Source: Chitinophagaceae bacterium IBVUCB1
GTDB lineage: Bacteria > Bacteroidota > Bacteroidia > Chitinophagales > Chitinophagaceae
Direction: 5' to 3'
DNA: 64,000 nt
NCBI GenBank assembly: GCA_002127285.1
Contig: NFUW01000001.1
Span: forward strand, 1,314,057-1,378,056
The notes under the pieces: generated by a model
Told to the model about the DNA's origin: nothing
The model's input: only the letters and a program-made list of their open reading frames with translations
The model's database searches: none
Made by a program: the position numbers and the translations under genes
Part shown: piece by piece, positions 45,364-55,460 of the stretch
How positions within the stretch are numbered: position 1 is the first letter of the stretch
How the letters are laid out: the number at the start of each line of letters is the position of its first letter

Positions 45364-46304
45364 GCCAACCTGCAAATAAAGTATTGATAGCCGCACCCGT
45401 GCACCCCGTATTGACAGAGGGGCTGCAAAATGCAGGCTATTCCTGCCTGCTGCACGAAAAGATTAGCAGACAGCAGGCAATGGAATTGGTAAGAGATGTT
45501 GTTGGTGTCGTCACATCTACCCGCCTGCAGTTGGATAAGGAACTGATAGACGCTGCCCCGCACCTGCAATGGATAGGGCGTATGGGTAGCGGTATGGAGG
45601 TAATAGACGTGCCATATGCCGAAAGCAGGGGCATACGCTGCATTGGCAGCCCCGAAGGCAATGCCAATGCGGTAGCAGAGCACGCCCTGGGTATGTTGCT
45701 GAGCCTGAATAAACGCATTGTGCAAGCACATAACGAAGTGAAGCAGGGATTATGGTTGCGCGATGAAAACAGGGGTACGGAGTTGGAAGGCAAAACCATT
45801 GGCATCATTGGCTTCGGGCATACGGGCAGGGCATTTGCCAAAAAGCTGATGGGTTTTGATATGCAGATACTAGCCTATGATAAATACAATCAGCAAGGTT
45901 TTCCTGATTATGTAACCCGATGTGAAACATTAGAGCCAATCTATCAAAAGGCAGACATCATCAGCTTTCATGTGCCACTGCAAGCTGATACCATGCATTA
46001 TTTTAACGAATCCTTTCTTGAAAAAGTAAAAAAGCAATTCATATTAATAAATACTTCAAGGGGTGCGGTGGTAGATAATGAGATATTATGGCTTGGTATG
46101 CAACAAAATAAAATTTGTGGAGCATGTATAGACGTATGGGAAGAAGAACCGATAACAACCATGAGCATGCATCAACAAACACTTTTAAAAAATATCGCAT
46201 CCCTATCAAACGCAGTACTGACGCCACATATAGCGGGTTATAGCCACGAAGCAATCTATAAAATGAGCAAAATTTTGTTGGATAAAATTGTCATACACGC
46301 GTAA
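45360..46304 (+). CDS. D-2-hydroxyacid dehydrogenase (NAD-dependent, SerA-like)
   Basis: A 314-residue oxidoreductase of the D-isomer-specific 2-hydroxyacid dehydrogenase family, which includes phosphoglycerate dehydrogenase. The NAD-binding loop is IIGFGHTGRAFA (GxGxxG at 151-156). Catalytic residues are Arg234 (NTSRGAVVD), a glutamate at about 262 (DVWEEEP) and His290 (TPHIAG). It lacks the C-terminal ACT domain of some SerA proteins, so substrate (3-phosphoglycerate or another 2-keto acid) is not settled. Coupled to rsmA by a 4-bp ATGA overlap, though the functions are unrelated. Confidence 0.92.
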   Translation: MSQPANKVLIAAPVHPVLTEGLQNAGYSCLLHEKISRQQAMELVRDVVGVVTSTRLQLDKELIDAAPHLQWIGRMGSGMEVIDVPYAESRGIRCIGSPEGNANAVAEHALGMLLSLNKRIVQAHNEVKQGLWLRDENRGTELEGKTIGIIGFGHTGRAFAKKLMGFDMQILAYDKYNQQGFPDYVTRCETLEPIYQKADIISFHVPLQADTMHYFNESFLEKVKKQFILINTSRGAVVDNEILWLGMQQNKICGACIDVWEEEPITTMSMHQQTLLKNIASLSNAVLTPHIAGYSHEAIYKMSKILLDKIVIHA

Positions 46305-46393
46305 GATGTATGTCATATATGGATAATGTAAGGAAAACAAACATAAATCTGACAAAAAATCTAAACTGCGGGCGTACTTTTAACAGAAGTTTT

Positions 46394-46401
46394 TATCTTT
46401 A
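46394..46401 (+). promoter_or_regulatory. Probable -7 element of the TonB-receptor gene cluster
   Basis: TATCTTTA resembles TAnnTTTG with one mismatch and lies 27-34 bases before the ATG at 46428. No good -33 element was found. Confidence 0.4.
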
Positions 46402-46427
46402 CCGTTCATTTGGTTAATTTTTTATTA

Positions 46428-49400
46428 ATGCAGGATATGACACGTACACTACGTTATTTATTCCTTTTATTGTTTGTAGGCTTTGCCGGTACAGCTATGG
46501 CTCAGGTGGGCGGTATCGTCGGTAAGGTACTTGACGATAAAAAAGAGCCTATCATGGGGGCTGTTGTTGAAGTGAGCCAGGCCGGTGTAAAAAAGGCAGG
46601 TGATGCTACCGATGAAGATGGTAATTACAATATCAGGGCATTGAACCCCGGTCGTTATGATGTGGTAATCCGATCTGCTACATTTAAGGTTAGTAAAACG
46701 GAAGGAGTATTAGTTAGCCCGGATAGGAATACGACTTTAAATATAGAAATGGAAGTAAACAACCAGGAATTGGAAGTTGTGGTTGTTAAAGTGTACAAGG
46801 CTCCGCTAATCACTGAGGGGGGTACCAAAATAATGCGTTCTGAAGATTTGGAGAAAATGCCTACACGTAATACCTCGTCTATGGTATCAACACAAGCAGG
46901 TGTTTACCAGTCTCGTGAAGGTGCTGGTCTTAGTATAGGTGGTGCACGTGGTGATGGTACAGCTTATATAGTGGACGGTATTCGTGTGTACGGCAGTCGT
47001 GGTACAAACCTTGCACAGGGTGCCATAGATCAGGTAGAAGTACTGTCATCTGGCCTTTCTGCCAAATATGGTGATGCCATAGGTGGTGTTGTAAACATTA
47101 CTACAAAAGGTGTTTCAAAAAACATAACAGGTGGTTTGTTGTTAGAAAGGTCGGTTGAGGGTTATGGACACAATCTGGTAAACTTCAATCTGTCAGGACC
47201 GCTTTACAGCAAAAGGTTGGATACATTAGGCAATAAAAAGCCAATTGTTGGTTTCCGCTTAGACGGCGACTTTATATATGATAAAGACCGTAACCCGTCT
47301 TGGACAAGGCACTATCAACCCAATGAAGGTGTCCGCGACCGTATAGTTGACAGGCCTTTTGTAACCGTGCCAAACCAAAATGGTATTCCTGTATTTAACT
47401 ATGCTTCAGAGTATCTACGTCTGAGCGATTTTAATACTGTAAAAGCCCGCCCGAATGCCTCTGTAATGGAAGGCAGGCTGAATGGAAGGATAGACTATCA
47501 ATTAGCTGACAATCTTAACCTGCAAGCAGGTGGTACATTCAGTTACAGTCGTGCAAATTCATATAGCCGTGCTTTGTCACTTTTCGCACTTGATGCTATA
47601 CCAACTGTACACAACTATACTACACGCGGTTATATACGCCTAACACAAAAATTTGGTGTTGCAAAAACAGAGCCCGGACAGAAAAAACCGGTAATATCAA
47701 ACGCATTTTACTCTTTGCAGGCAGACTATCAAAAAGATGCTTCTCAGCAAGACCATCCTAAATTCGGCGAAGATTTATTCAAATATGCTTATGTAGGTAA
47801 GTTTTATACAGATTATGTAAGTATATACGCTCCTGGTATAGACGACTCAACAGGCATAAATGGTGTACGTTTGGCATTAGACCGTTTTTCAAATGGTGTA
47901 AGGTACGAAAGGTCTGAACTAAATCCTGAATTAGCTAATTATACTACTCAATTCTTTAATGAGAGAGGTACAAGGCCCAGTTCTCTTACAGACGTTTTTG
48001 CACAAAACTTCCTAACAAATGGTTATTTCCCAGCAACTATATATGGCAGGTACTTTAATCCAGGTGTGGGCGTTGGTAGCTATGGTCGTGGTTCTGTAGA
48101 TCAGGTAGGTATCAACGTAGATGCGTCTTTTGATTTCCAACCAAGGAAAACGAGACACCAAATTGAGTTTGGTCTGTATTATCAGCAACAAGTACACAGA
48201 TCATATTCTGCTGGTGCATTTGCTGGTGGTACTAATATTTGGCAATATGCGCGTCAGCTTAGCAATAGCCACATATCGCTGGATTATGCAAACCCTATTT
48301 TCATAGTAGGCGGCAATCGTTATACAAGAGCTCAGGTAGAGGCAGGCCTAGTTACGCCTTCTCCTTACGACACAATAATATATAACAGAACATCTGATAG
48401 TATATCTGTTTTCGCAAAAAATTTGCGTAATAAACTTGGTTTGAAAGAAACTGACTATGTAGATGTTGATAATTACGACCCTTCTGTTTTCTCACTCGAT
48501 ATGTTCTCTGCAGATGAACTGCTAAACAGTGGTCTCCCATTTGTTGGTTATAGCGGATATGACTATAAAGGTAATAGGTTGAGAGGCCAGGTAAACTTTA
48601 ACGACTTCTTTACTAAGAGAGATGCTAACGGCAACCTGACAAGAGAAATAGGAGCTTACAGACCAAACTATATTGCAGGTTATATACTTGATAAGTTTAC
48701 TTATAAAGATATGAGCTTTAATATTGGTATACGTATCGATCGCTTTGACGCCAATACTAAAGTGTTGAGAGACCCTTATTCGTTGTATGCTGTTCACACT
48801 GCAAGAGATGTAACTAATAACTCAGTAGGTACAGGCACACAAGCAAGAAATATAACAAATACATTAAATGGAGGTGTTAGACCAGGTAATATTGGCGATG
48901 ACTATGTAGTATATGTTAATAATAATCAGTCAAACTCTGCTAATATCATTGGTTATCGTAATGGTGATGATTGGTATGACTATGCAGGTAAGCTGATAGA
49001 AGACCCCAACGTATTAAAAAATTATAGCGGTGGCCGCGATCCTCAGCCATTGCTGAAAAACCCAAATGACAATATCCAAAGCAATTCATTTGACCCCGAT
49101 CAGTCATTTACAGATTACAAACCACAGGTTAATGTAATGCCACGTATCGCATTCAACTTCCCTATATCAGATGTTGCATTGTTCTATGCTCACTACGATG
49201 TAGTTGTGCAACGTCCGCAAAGCAATGTGTTTACATCACCTTTGCAATACTACTATATGACCTCTAATACGCAAGACATCATTAATAACCCAGACTTGAA
49301 GCCTGAAAAGTTGTTTGACTATGAAGTAGGTTTCAAACAAAAGTTAACTGATGAGTCTGCTATAACAATTACAGGTTTTTATAAAGAGCGTAAAGACATG

Positions 49401-50207
49401 ATACAGGTACGTCCTTATCTGTTTGCTTGGCCTGTTACATATTTCACTTATGGCAACCGCGACTTTTCTACTACCAAAGGTTTGACTTTGAACTACGACA
49501 TGAGAAGGGTAGGCAACTTGCGTATGAACATTGCATATACCCTGCAATTTGCCGAAGGTACAGGCTCTAACGCCAATACTACGGCACGTGGAGGTAACTT
49601 CAGTAGTGGTATATTGGGCAACTTTATCGCCGCAGGTATTCCCAATATGCGTATGACGAATGTATTGGATTACGACTCGAGACATAATATAGTAACAACA
49701 ATAGACTACAGGTACGGCAAGGGTGAAGGTAGAATAGGAGGAAAACCTGTTTTAGAAAATGCAGGTGTTAACTTCATTTTCCGTGCACGCAGTGGTGAGC
49801 CATATACTAAATTCAGGCAACCTTTGCGTACCAACAACTTAATTGATGGTGGCGTAAATGGCTCTCGTCTTGGATGGCACTTTGGTCTTGATATGAGGTT
49901 AGATAAAGACTTTATGCTGAATAATATTTTCGGTAGTAAAGGAGATGCGCAAGGTAAGCGTCCGTTGATGCTAAATGCATTTGTTCTTGTTCAAAATCTA
50001 TTGAACATAAAGGATATTCTAAATGTTGATGGTTTTACAGGCCGTCCTGATGATGATGGTTATCTGGCATCTCCTCAAGGTGTTTTAGATATCGAAACTC
50101 AGGTGAATCCCCAATCATTTGTTGATTATTATAATATGACATTGTGGAATCACGGCAATATCAACTTCCCAAGGCGTATTAACATAGGTTTGCAATTGAA
50201 TTTTTAA
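46428..50207 (+). CDS. TonB-dependent-receptor-like outer-membrane protein with CarboxypepD_reg-like N-terminus
   Basis: A 1259-residue outer-membrane protein. Signal peptide MQDMTRTLRYLFLLLFVGFA, cleavage near AMAQ; a second ATG at 46437 is possible. A carboxypeptidase-regulatory-like beta sandwich (GGIVGKVLDDKKEPIMGAVV, about 20-105) precedes a plug domain with IGGARGDGTAYIVDGIRV and AKYGDAIGGVVNITTKG. A very long barrel ends with C-terminal aromatic NIGLQLNF. This resembles SusC-type receptors, but no SusD gene follows; instead a large secreted protein and a PorV-family barrel do. Codons are strongly biased to GGT, CGT and GTA, suggesting high expression. The ligand is unknown and it may act in assembly rather than uptake. 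Confidence 0.9.
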   Translation: MQDMTRTLRYLFLLLFVGFAGTAMAQVGGIVGKVLDDKKEPIMGAVVEVSQAGVKKAGDATDEDGNYNIRALNPGRYDVVIRSATFKVSKTEGVLVSPDRNTTLNIEMEVNNQELEVVVVKVYKAPLITEGGTKIMRSEDLEKMPTRNTSSMVSTQAGVYQSREGAGLSIGGARGDGTAYIVDGIRVYGSRGTNLAQGAIDQVEVLSSGLSAKYGDAIGGVVNITTKGVSKNITGGLLLERSVEGYGHNLVNFNLSGPLYSKRLDTLGNKKPIVGFRLDGDFIYDKDRNPSWTRHYQPNEGVRDRIVDRPFVTVPNQNGIPVFNYASEYLRLSDFNTVKARPNASVMEGRLNGRIDYQLADNLNLQAGGTFSYSRANSYSRALSLFALDAIPTVHNYTTRGYIRLTQKFGVAKTEPGQKKPVISNAFYSLQADYQKDASQQDHPKFGEDLFKYAYVGKFYTDYVSIYAPGIDDSTGINGVRLALDRFSNGVRYERSELNPELANYTTQFFNERGTRPSSLTDVFAQNFLTNGYFPATIYGRYFNPGVGVGSYGRGSVDQVGINVDASFDFQPRKTRHQIEFGLYYQQQVHRSYSAGAFAGGTNIWQYARQLSNSHISLDYANPIFIVGGNRYTRAQVEAGLVTPSPYDTIIYNRTSDSISVFAKNLRNKLGLKETDYVDVDNYDPSVFSLDMFSADELLNSGLPFVGYSGYDYKGNRLRGQVNFNDFFTKRDANGNLTREIGAYRPNYIAGYILDKFTYKDMSFNIGIRIDRFDANTKVLRDPYSLYAVHTARDVTNNSVGTGTQARNITNTLNGGVRPGNIGDDYVVYVNNNQSNSANIIGYRNGDDWYDYAGKLIEDPNVLKNYSGGRDPQPLLKNPNDNIQSNSFDPDQSFTDYKPQVNVMPRIAFNFPISDVALFYAHYDVVVQRPQSNVFTSPLQYYYMTSNTQDIINNPDLKPEKLFDYEVGFKQKLTDESAITITGFYKERKDMIQVRPYLFAWPVTYFTYGNRDFSTTKGLTLNYDMRRVGNLRMNIAYTLQFAEGTGSNANTTARGGNFSSGILGNFIAAGIPNMRMTNVLDYDSRHNIVTTIDYRYGKGEGRIGGKPVLENAGVNFIFRARSGEPYTKFRQPLRTNNLIDGGVNGSRLGWHFGLDMRLDKDFMLNNIFGSKGDAQGKRPLMLNAFVLVQNLLNIKDILNVDGFTGRPDDDGYLASPQGVLDIETQVNPQSFVDYYNMTLWNHGNINFPRRINIGLQLNF

Positions 50208-50244
50208 TAAAATATTTGTTTGATATATAACTTTAAAACGAGTT

Positions 50245-53200
50245 ATGATGTTTAAGGATAAAAAAATAATTACCGTAGTAGCAGTATTGGCATTATCTGT
50301 AGTGTCAGTAGCTACCAATGCCCGCCCCAATATCAACAACAACCCACAGTTGAAAAGCACTGGCGGCCAGTTAAAAACCACCGCAGGTACTTGTAAACCT
50401 GCTGAAGCAAAAATTGATTTGGACATCAATAACGTAAGAGCGCGTTTGATGACTGGTGGTGATATGTGGTGGGATAATGGTACTGCGGAAGCGCGCTATG
50501 AAGTGCCGAAAGGAAGCCGCAAAAACTCATTATTTGCCGGTTCTGTATGGATAGGTGGTATAGACGCCCAAGGTCAGTTGAAAGTAGCTGCACAAACATA
50601 TAGGCAGGATGGTAATGACTATTGGCCTGGTCCGTTAGATGAACAAGCAAGTGTTACCGAAGGTGATTGTGCCGAGTGGGACAGGTTTTGGAAATTAAAT
50701 AAATCTGACGTTCTCAGGTTCAGAGATATGAGTTCAGGTGAGCGTACAGCTGCCGAATCTGATCCATCATACGAGTCTATATTTCAATGGCCTGCAAAAG
50801 GTAATGCGAAAGCAGTTGGTAATAGAAACAATAACTTAAACCTTGGAACTGCCACGCGCGATTATGCACCATTTGTAGATGTTGATAAAGACGGTAAATA
50901 TATTCCTGAAAATGGCGATTACCCGGAAATATTCGGAGACCAGTTTGTTTGGTGGGTGTTCAACGATAAGGGTAATACTAAACAACAATCGCAAACAGAA
51001 GGTATAGGTATTGAGGTGCAGGCAAGTGCATTCGCGTACTCTACTAAAGACTTCCTCAATGATGCTACATTCTATAATTACAGGCTCATCAACCGTAGCA
51101 ACATCACCTTAGACAGTACATACATAGCTACATGGACAGATGCTGACTTAGGTTTTTTCAGAGACGACTATATAGGTTGTGATACAGTTCGTGGTTTGGG
51201 TATATTATATAATGGTTCCAGTCAGGATGGTAATGGCCAGATAAACAGCTATGGTACAAAAATACCAATGGTAGGTATAGACTTCTTTAAAGGTCCCAAA
51301 AAACCATATGACTCTGCAGGGCAAATGTACTTCAAGCAATTGGGCATGGAGTCGTTCACTTATTACAACAACGACGCTACTATTATAGGTAACCCCAATA
51401 ATGGTGTGCAGATATACTATTATATGACGGGTTCTATCCGTAACGGTCAGCGTTTCAGTAATGACTTTATTGGTCCCAATACCAATTCAAAAGCATATGG
51501 CAGTGGCCCTACTACAAGGTTTGTATTCTACGGAGACCCTGGTGAAAAGAGTGAATGGTCTGAATGTACCTGCTTGAACCCTGTTGGAGACAGGCGATTT
51601 GTACACTCATCAGGTCCGTTCAAATTATTGCCTGGTATTGTTAATGATATAACATTAGGTGCTGTTTGGGTGTCTGATGCCGGAGGCTGCCCTACTACTA
51701 GTTTCAAGAAAATACGTGTAGCAGATGATTTGGCTCAAGGCTTGTTTGACAATAACTTTGAAACGATTGAAGGTCCTGAAGCGCCAAGATTGGTAGCAAG
51801 GGAAATGGATAGAAAGGTAATATTCTACATGTTGAACGACTTTGGTAGCAATAACTTCCGCGAGCGTTATGGTCGTGATACGGGCAAACAGTATCGTGTA
51901 TCGTCTGTAAAAGCAGCTAAATATGTTAAGCATCCTGATTCATTGTACAAGTTTGAAGGCTATCGTGTATTCCAATTAAAGAATAGCCTTGTTCAGCCTG
52001 CACAGATATACAACAACGATGGTAGTGTTAACAGTGACTTAGCACAGGAAATCTTCCAATGCGATATTAAAAATGGTATCACACGTATCATCAACTACGA
52101 AAAAAATACCGACATAAGCGATAGTACATATATACCCATTGTTAAGATTAATGGTAGAGATAGCGGTATAAAACACAGTTTCGAAGTAACAATTGACCAA
52201 TTTGCAACCGACCAGGAAAAAAGGTTAGTTAACTATCGCAATTACTATTTCCTTGCAATAGCTTACGCTTACAACGATTTCTCTTATGATCCTGATAAAA
52301 GGATAGGTGGTTTCGACCCAAATAATCCTGATTCAACGCAAGACCTTGCATATATAGAAAGTTCTAAAGGTGCAGGCGGTACACCATTAAAAGTAGTAGC
52401 TGCTATGCCAAACCCTTCTAATGGAGATATGGGTACCGTACTAAATGCAGATTATGGTAGCGGTGTTATCATCAAAAGGTTGGAAGGTACTGGTAATGGC
52501 CATAACGAATTAAGGCTGAGTGAAGAATCTGTGAACGAAATAATGAATGGGGGTACCAATCAGTCAATGTATCCTACATACAAAGCGGGCTACGGACCGG
52601 TTAGTGTAAAAGTCGTTGACCCTGTAAAGGTTAAGCCAGGCAATTTTGAATTGTATATTAAGGGTAATACTCAATCAGTTGAAAGCAAAGGCTTAGACCC
52701 GTACAGCGGATGGTTCATGATTAACACCATCAATAACGACACGATATTGTCTGAAGGTAAATACGGCATCAGCGAGCCGGATGAACAAATTGTGGAAAAA
52801 TACGGTATAGCAATTACTATACAACAAGTAGAACGTCCTGGCGATAATCAAGCAGGTGGTAATGGTTTAATTACATCAGACATCTCTTATGCAGACCCAT
52901 CTCGCCCATGGTTGGGTGGTGTGCAAGATCAGGAAGCAAGGTCACTAAACAACTGGATACGGAGTGGTCACGTGTCTGATACTTTCAGAACTTGTGACTT
53001 TAATGATCGTACTGGTTTTGGTTATGATACTGCAGCACAAGTGTATGAGTCGCTACTGCCACTGAATACGCTGAATAAAGGTACATGGGCACCTTATTCT
53101 TTAGGTGCAGATGAAGACAGAGGAGAATGCGGTTTTGGTGTAATCAGAAAATCTTCTGCAGTTGCTATGTATTCTTTACCAAGTGTAGATATCATTATTA

Positions 53201-54201
53201 CTTCTGATAAAACTAAATGGACACGTTGTTTGGTGGTAGAGATGCAAGACAATCCTGAGTTATCTATTGGTAAGGTGGAGAAATTCAAACCAAGAGCTTC
53301 TCGTGGTTGGAACGGCGAAGTGGATGCCAATGGTAGACCTATGTACAGTTCTACAGCAGCAGATAGTGGTATGTCTTGGTTCCCTGGATATGCAATTAAT
53401 CAAGAAACAGGTCAGCGTTTGAATATCATGTTTGGTGAAGACTCTTGGCTGAAGCAATATAACGGTGCAGATATGTTGTGGAATCCTACATCTGATAATA
53501 TCTCTATCGCAGCCAATGTCATTAATGGCGGTAAGCATTACATCTATGTAATCAATACAATGTACGATTCTTGTAGGTCAATGAAAGCAGGTCTTCTTGG
53601 TAATATTATTAATATAAATAACGCTATGAGAAATTGTTCTTGGGTTGGCTTGCCATTGCTCAACAGGGGCTTTCAACTTAAGTCTGCTGCAGAAGGTTTT
53701 ATACCTACTGACGTTACTATACGTTTCCGTGTAGATAGGCCATATGCCAAATATTTATCTCCCGGACAGACAACATCTGGCAACCCGCTGAAGAATGATG
53801 GAAACCCATTGTATTCTTTCAGTACCAATGATTTGGTTCCTACACCAATGGATAAAAACGATGGTGTTGCGAAAGATAAATTGCTTGAAAAAATTCATGC
53901 AGTACCAAATCCGTATTATGGCTATACCGGTTATGAAAATAACAGGCTTGATACACGTGTAAGGATCATTAACTTGCCAAAACGTGCTACAATCAGTATC
54001 TATACGGTTGATGGTGTGCTTATTCGTAAACTTGAAAAAGATAATCCGAATGTATCATTTGTAGATTGGGACATTAGGAATGCCAAAGGTTTGCCAATAG
54101 CCAGTGGTATGTATCTGATGCATGTAAATGCTGAAGGTATAGGAGAAACAGTGATTAAATGGTTTGGTGCAATGCGTCCTATTGATATCATTAGTTATTA
54201 A
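50245..54201 (+). CDS. Large secreted protein with PNP-type C-terminal domain
   Basis: A 1318-residue secreted protein. Signal peptide at about 1-27 (IITVVAVLALSVVSVATNA). The N-terminal third contains LMTGGDMWWDNGTAEARYEV, SLFAGSVWIGGIDAQGQLKV and YRQDGNDYWPGPLD, a pattern I associate with a conserved Bacteroidota surface family often annotated only as T9SS target protein. A Ca-binding-like DVDKDGKYIPENGDYP is near 215. Two PNP motifs occur: MPNPSNGDMG near 720 and VPNPYYGYTGYENN near 1222. The latter opens a C-terminal domain resembling a type IX sorting/FlgD-like domain, though its end (IDIISY) lacks the usual basic tail. It begins 37 bp after the receptor gene; either ATG at 50245 or 50248 may be used. 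Confidence 0.88.
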   Translation: MMFKDKKIITVVAVLALSVVSVATNARPNINNNPQLKSTGGQLKTTAGTCKPAEAKIDLDINNVRARLMTGGDMWWDNGTAEARYEVPKGSRKNSLFAGSVWIGGIDAQGQLKVAAQTYRQDGNDYWPGPLDEQASVTEGDCAEWDRFWKLNKSDVLRFRDMSSGERTAAESDPSYESIFQWPAKGNAKAVGNRNNNLNLGTATRDYAPFVDVDKDGKYIPENGDYPEIFGDQFVWWVFNDKGNTKQQSQTEGIGIEVQASAFAYSTKDFLNDATFYNYRLINRSNITLDSTYIATWTDADLGFFRDDYIGCDTVRGLGILYNGSSQDGNGQINSYGTKIPMVGIDFFKGPKKPYDSAGQMYFKQLGMESFTYYNNDATIIGNPNNGVQIYYYMTGSIRNGQRFSNDFIGPNTNSKAYGSGPTTRFVFYGDPGEKSEWSECTCLNPVGDRRFVHSSGPFKLLPGIVNDITLGAVWVSDAGGCPTTSFKKIRVADDLAQGLFDNNFETIEGPEAPRLVAREMDRKVIFYMLNDFGSNNFRERYGRDTGKQYRVSSVKAAKYVKHPDSLYKFEGYRVFQLKNSLVQPAQIYNNDGSVNSDLAQEIFQCDIKNGITRIINYEKNTDISDSTYIPIVKINGRDSGIKHSFEVTIDQFATDQEKRLVNYRNYYFLAIAYAYNDFSYDPDKRIGGFDPNNPDSTQDLAYIESSKGAGGTPLKVVAAMPNPSNGDMGTVLNADYGSGVIIKRLEGTGNGHNELRLSEESVNEIMNGGTNQSMYPTYKAGYGPVSVKVVDPVKVKPGNFELYIKGNTQSVESKGLDPYSGWFMINTINNDTILSEGKYGISEPDEQIVEKYGIAITIQQVERPGDNQAGGNGLITSDISYADPSRPWLGGVQDQEARSLNNWIRSGHVSDTFRTCDFNDRTGFGYDTAAQVYESLLPLNTLNKGTWAPYSLGADEDRGECGFGVIRKSSAVAMYSLPSVDIIITSDKTKWTRCLVVEMQDNPELSIGKVEKFKPRASRGWNGEVDANGRPMYSSTAADSGMSWFPGYAINQETGQRLNIMFGEDSWLKQYNGADMLWNPTSDNISIAANVINGGKHYIYVINTMYDSCRSMKAGLLGNIININNAMRNCSWVGLPLLNRGFQLKSAAEGFIPTDVTIRFRVDRPYAKYLSPGQTTSGNPLKNDGNPLYSFSTNDLVPTPMDKNDGVAKDKLLEKIHAVPNPYYGYTGYENNRLDTRVRIINLPKRATISIYTVDGVLIRKLEKDNPNVSFVDWDIRNAKGLPIASGMYLMHVNAEGIGETVIKWFGAMRPIDIISY

Positions 54202-54262
54202 TCAATTAAACAGTATAGTTAACAAAACTCATTACTGCTAATTAAGTAACGACAATTTGAGT

Positions 54263-55360
54263 ATGAAAAGAATATATAAAACAGCAGCACTTGGCATAGT
54301 AGCCGCAAGTATGTCTATCAATGCCTTCGCAGGCAATAAAGACCGAACAGGGCAAGCCGGTGCAGCCGAATTAATGATAAACCCTTGGGGGCAAAGTACC
54401 GGTGTTTTTGGTTTGAATACATCGCATGTAAAAGGTGTAGATGCTTTGAAAACTAACATCGCAGGTTTAGCTTTTGTAAACAAAACTGAAGTAGGGGCTT
54501 CTTATACAGCATTATTACGTGGTTCAAACATCGGAGTAAACAACCTTGGCTTTGCACAGCGCGTAGGTGGTTCAGGTGTTATGGGCATCAACGTAATGGC
54601 TATGAACTACGGGGAAATAACAATTACTAACTACGACAACCCCGAAGGACAAATAGGTTCTTACAGACCGCAATTCTTCAACTTCCAGTTGGGCTATGCA
54701 CAGAGTTTCTCAGATAAAATTCATGCTGGAGTAGCAGCTACTTTTGTATCACAACAAATATCAAATATTCGTGCTAACGGCGCAGCTTTTGAAGCGGGCA
54801 TACAGTATGTTACTGGTAAACGTAACAACTTCCACTTTGGAATCACGCTTAGAAATATTGGTACCAATATGCGTTTTGGTGGTAATGGTTTCAGTGGCGA
54901 AAACAACGCCCAGGAAAATGAGAACTATACTATCAATACATTGACACCTACTGAGAAGTTTGAAATGCCTACTTATTTGAACTTCGGTGCATCATACGAT
55001 TTCTATTTGGATGAAAATAATGTTGCGCCATCAGAAGAACAACAAGCAGAAACAGTTAAGCCTAAACATAGGGCTACTGTAATGGTCAACTTCACATCTA
55101 ACTCTTTTTATAGCGACTTCTTAGGTATTGGTGCTGAATATTCTTTCAAAGAGATGTTTATGTTGCGCGCAGCATACCGTTACGAAAATGGTATCGGAAC
55201 CGTAAACAGTACTACAATGTACACTGGTTTGGCTGCAGGTGCTACAATACAACAACGCCTTGGTGAAAACGGACCTATGTTGGCAATAGATTATTCTTTC
55301 AGGCCTACACAACGACCATCAACAGGTGCTCATGTGTTTTCACTGCGTTTCATGCGCTAA
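54263..55360 (+). CDS. PorV/PorQ-family outer-membrane barrel
   Basis: A 365-residue FadL-like barrel of the PorV/PorQ family. Signal peptide MKRIYKTAALGIVAASMSIN, cleavage near AFAG. The mature N-terminus DRTGQAGAAELMINPWGQ and TNIAGLAFVNKTEVGASY match the helix-and-first-strand region seen in PorV-type proteins, and the chain ends in a strand with GAHVFSLRFMR. PorV shuttles T9SS cargo from SprA to the attachment complex. This copy is probably a paralogue dedicated to the preceding large secreted protein, inferred from position (62-bp gap). The ATG at 54263 is preferred over a TTG six bases upstream. Confidence 0.88.
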   Translation: MKRIYKTAALGIVAASMSINAFAGNKDRTGQAGAAELMINPWGQSTGVFGLNTSHVKGVDALKTNIAGLAFVNKTEVGASYTALLRGSNIGVNNLGFAQRVGGSGVMGINVMAMNYGEITITNYDNPEGQIGSYRPQFFNFQLGYAQSFSDKIHAGVAATFVSQQISNIRANGAAFEAGIQYVTGKRNNFHFGITLRNIGTNMRFGGNGFSGENNAQENENYTINTLTPTEKFEMPTYLNFGASYDFYLDENNVAPSEEQQAETVKPKHRATVMVNFTSNSFYSDFLGIGAEYSFKEMFMLRAAYRYENGIGTVNSTTMYTGLAAGATIQQRLGENGPMLAIDYSFRPTQRPSTGAHVFSLRFMR

Positions 55361-55388
55361 TTCAAAAAATACTTACATTTGTAATACG

Positions 55389-55425
55389 CAACGCTTCTGC
55401 TACAACAGAAGCGTTGTATTTTTTT
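55389..55425 (+). terminator. Terminator of the receptor / giant protein / PorV-like cluster
   Basis: A perfect 11-bp stem, CAACGCTTCTG (55389-55399) with CAGAAGCGTTG (55406-55416), and a six-base loop are followed by seven T. It closes the three-gene run and separates it from greA. Confidence 0.92.
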
Positions 55426-55460
55426 CTGATTTCAATTAATACCGCAAAAGTTGATATAGC

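Noticed and set aside
46428-50207. SusC of a polysaccharide-utilisation locus
   Set aside because: No SusD homologue, glycoside hydrolase or sugar-responsive regulator is adjacent.
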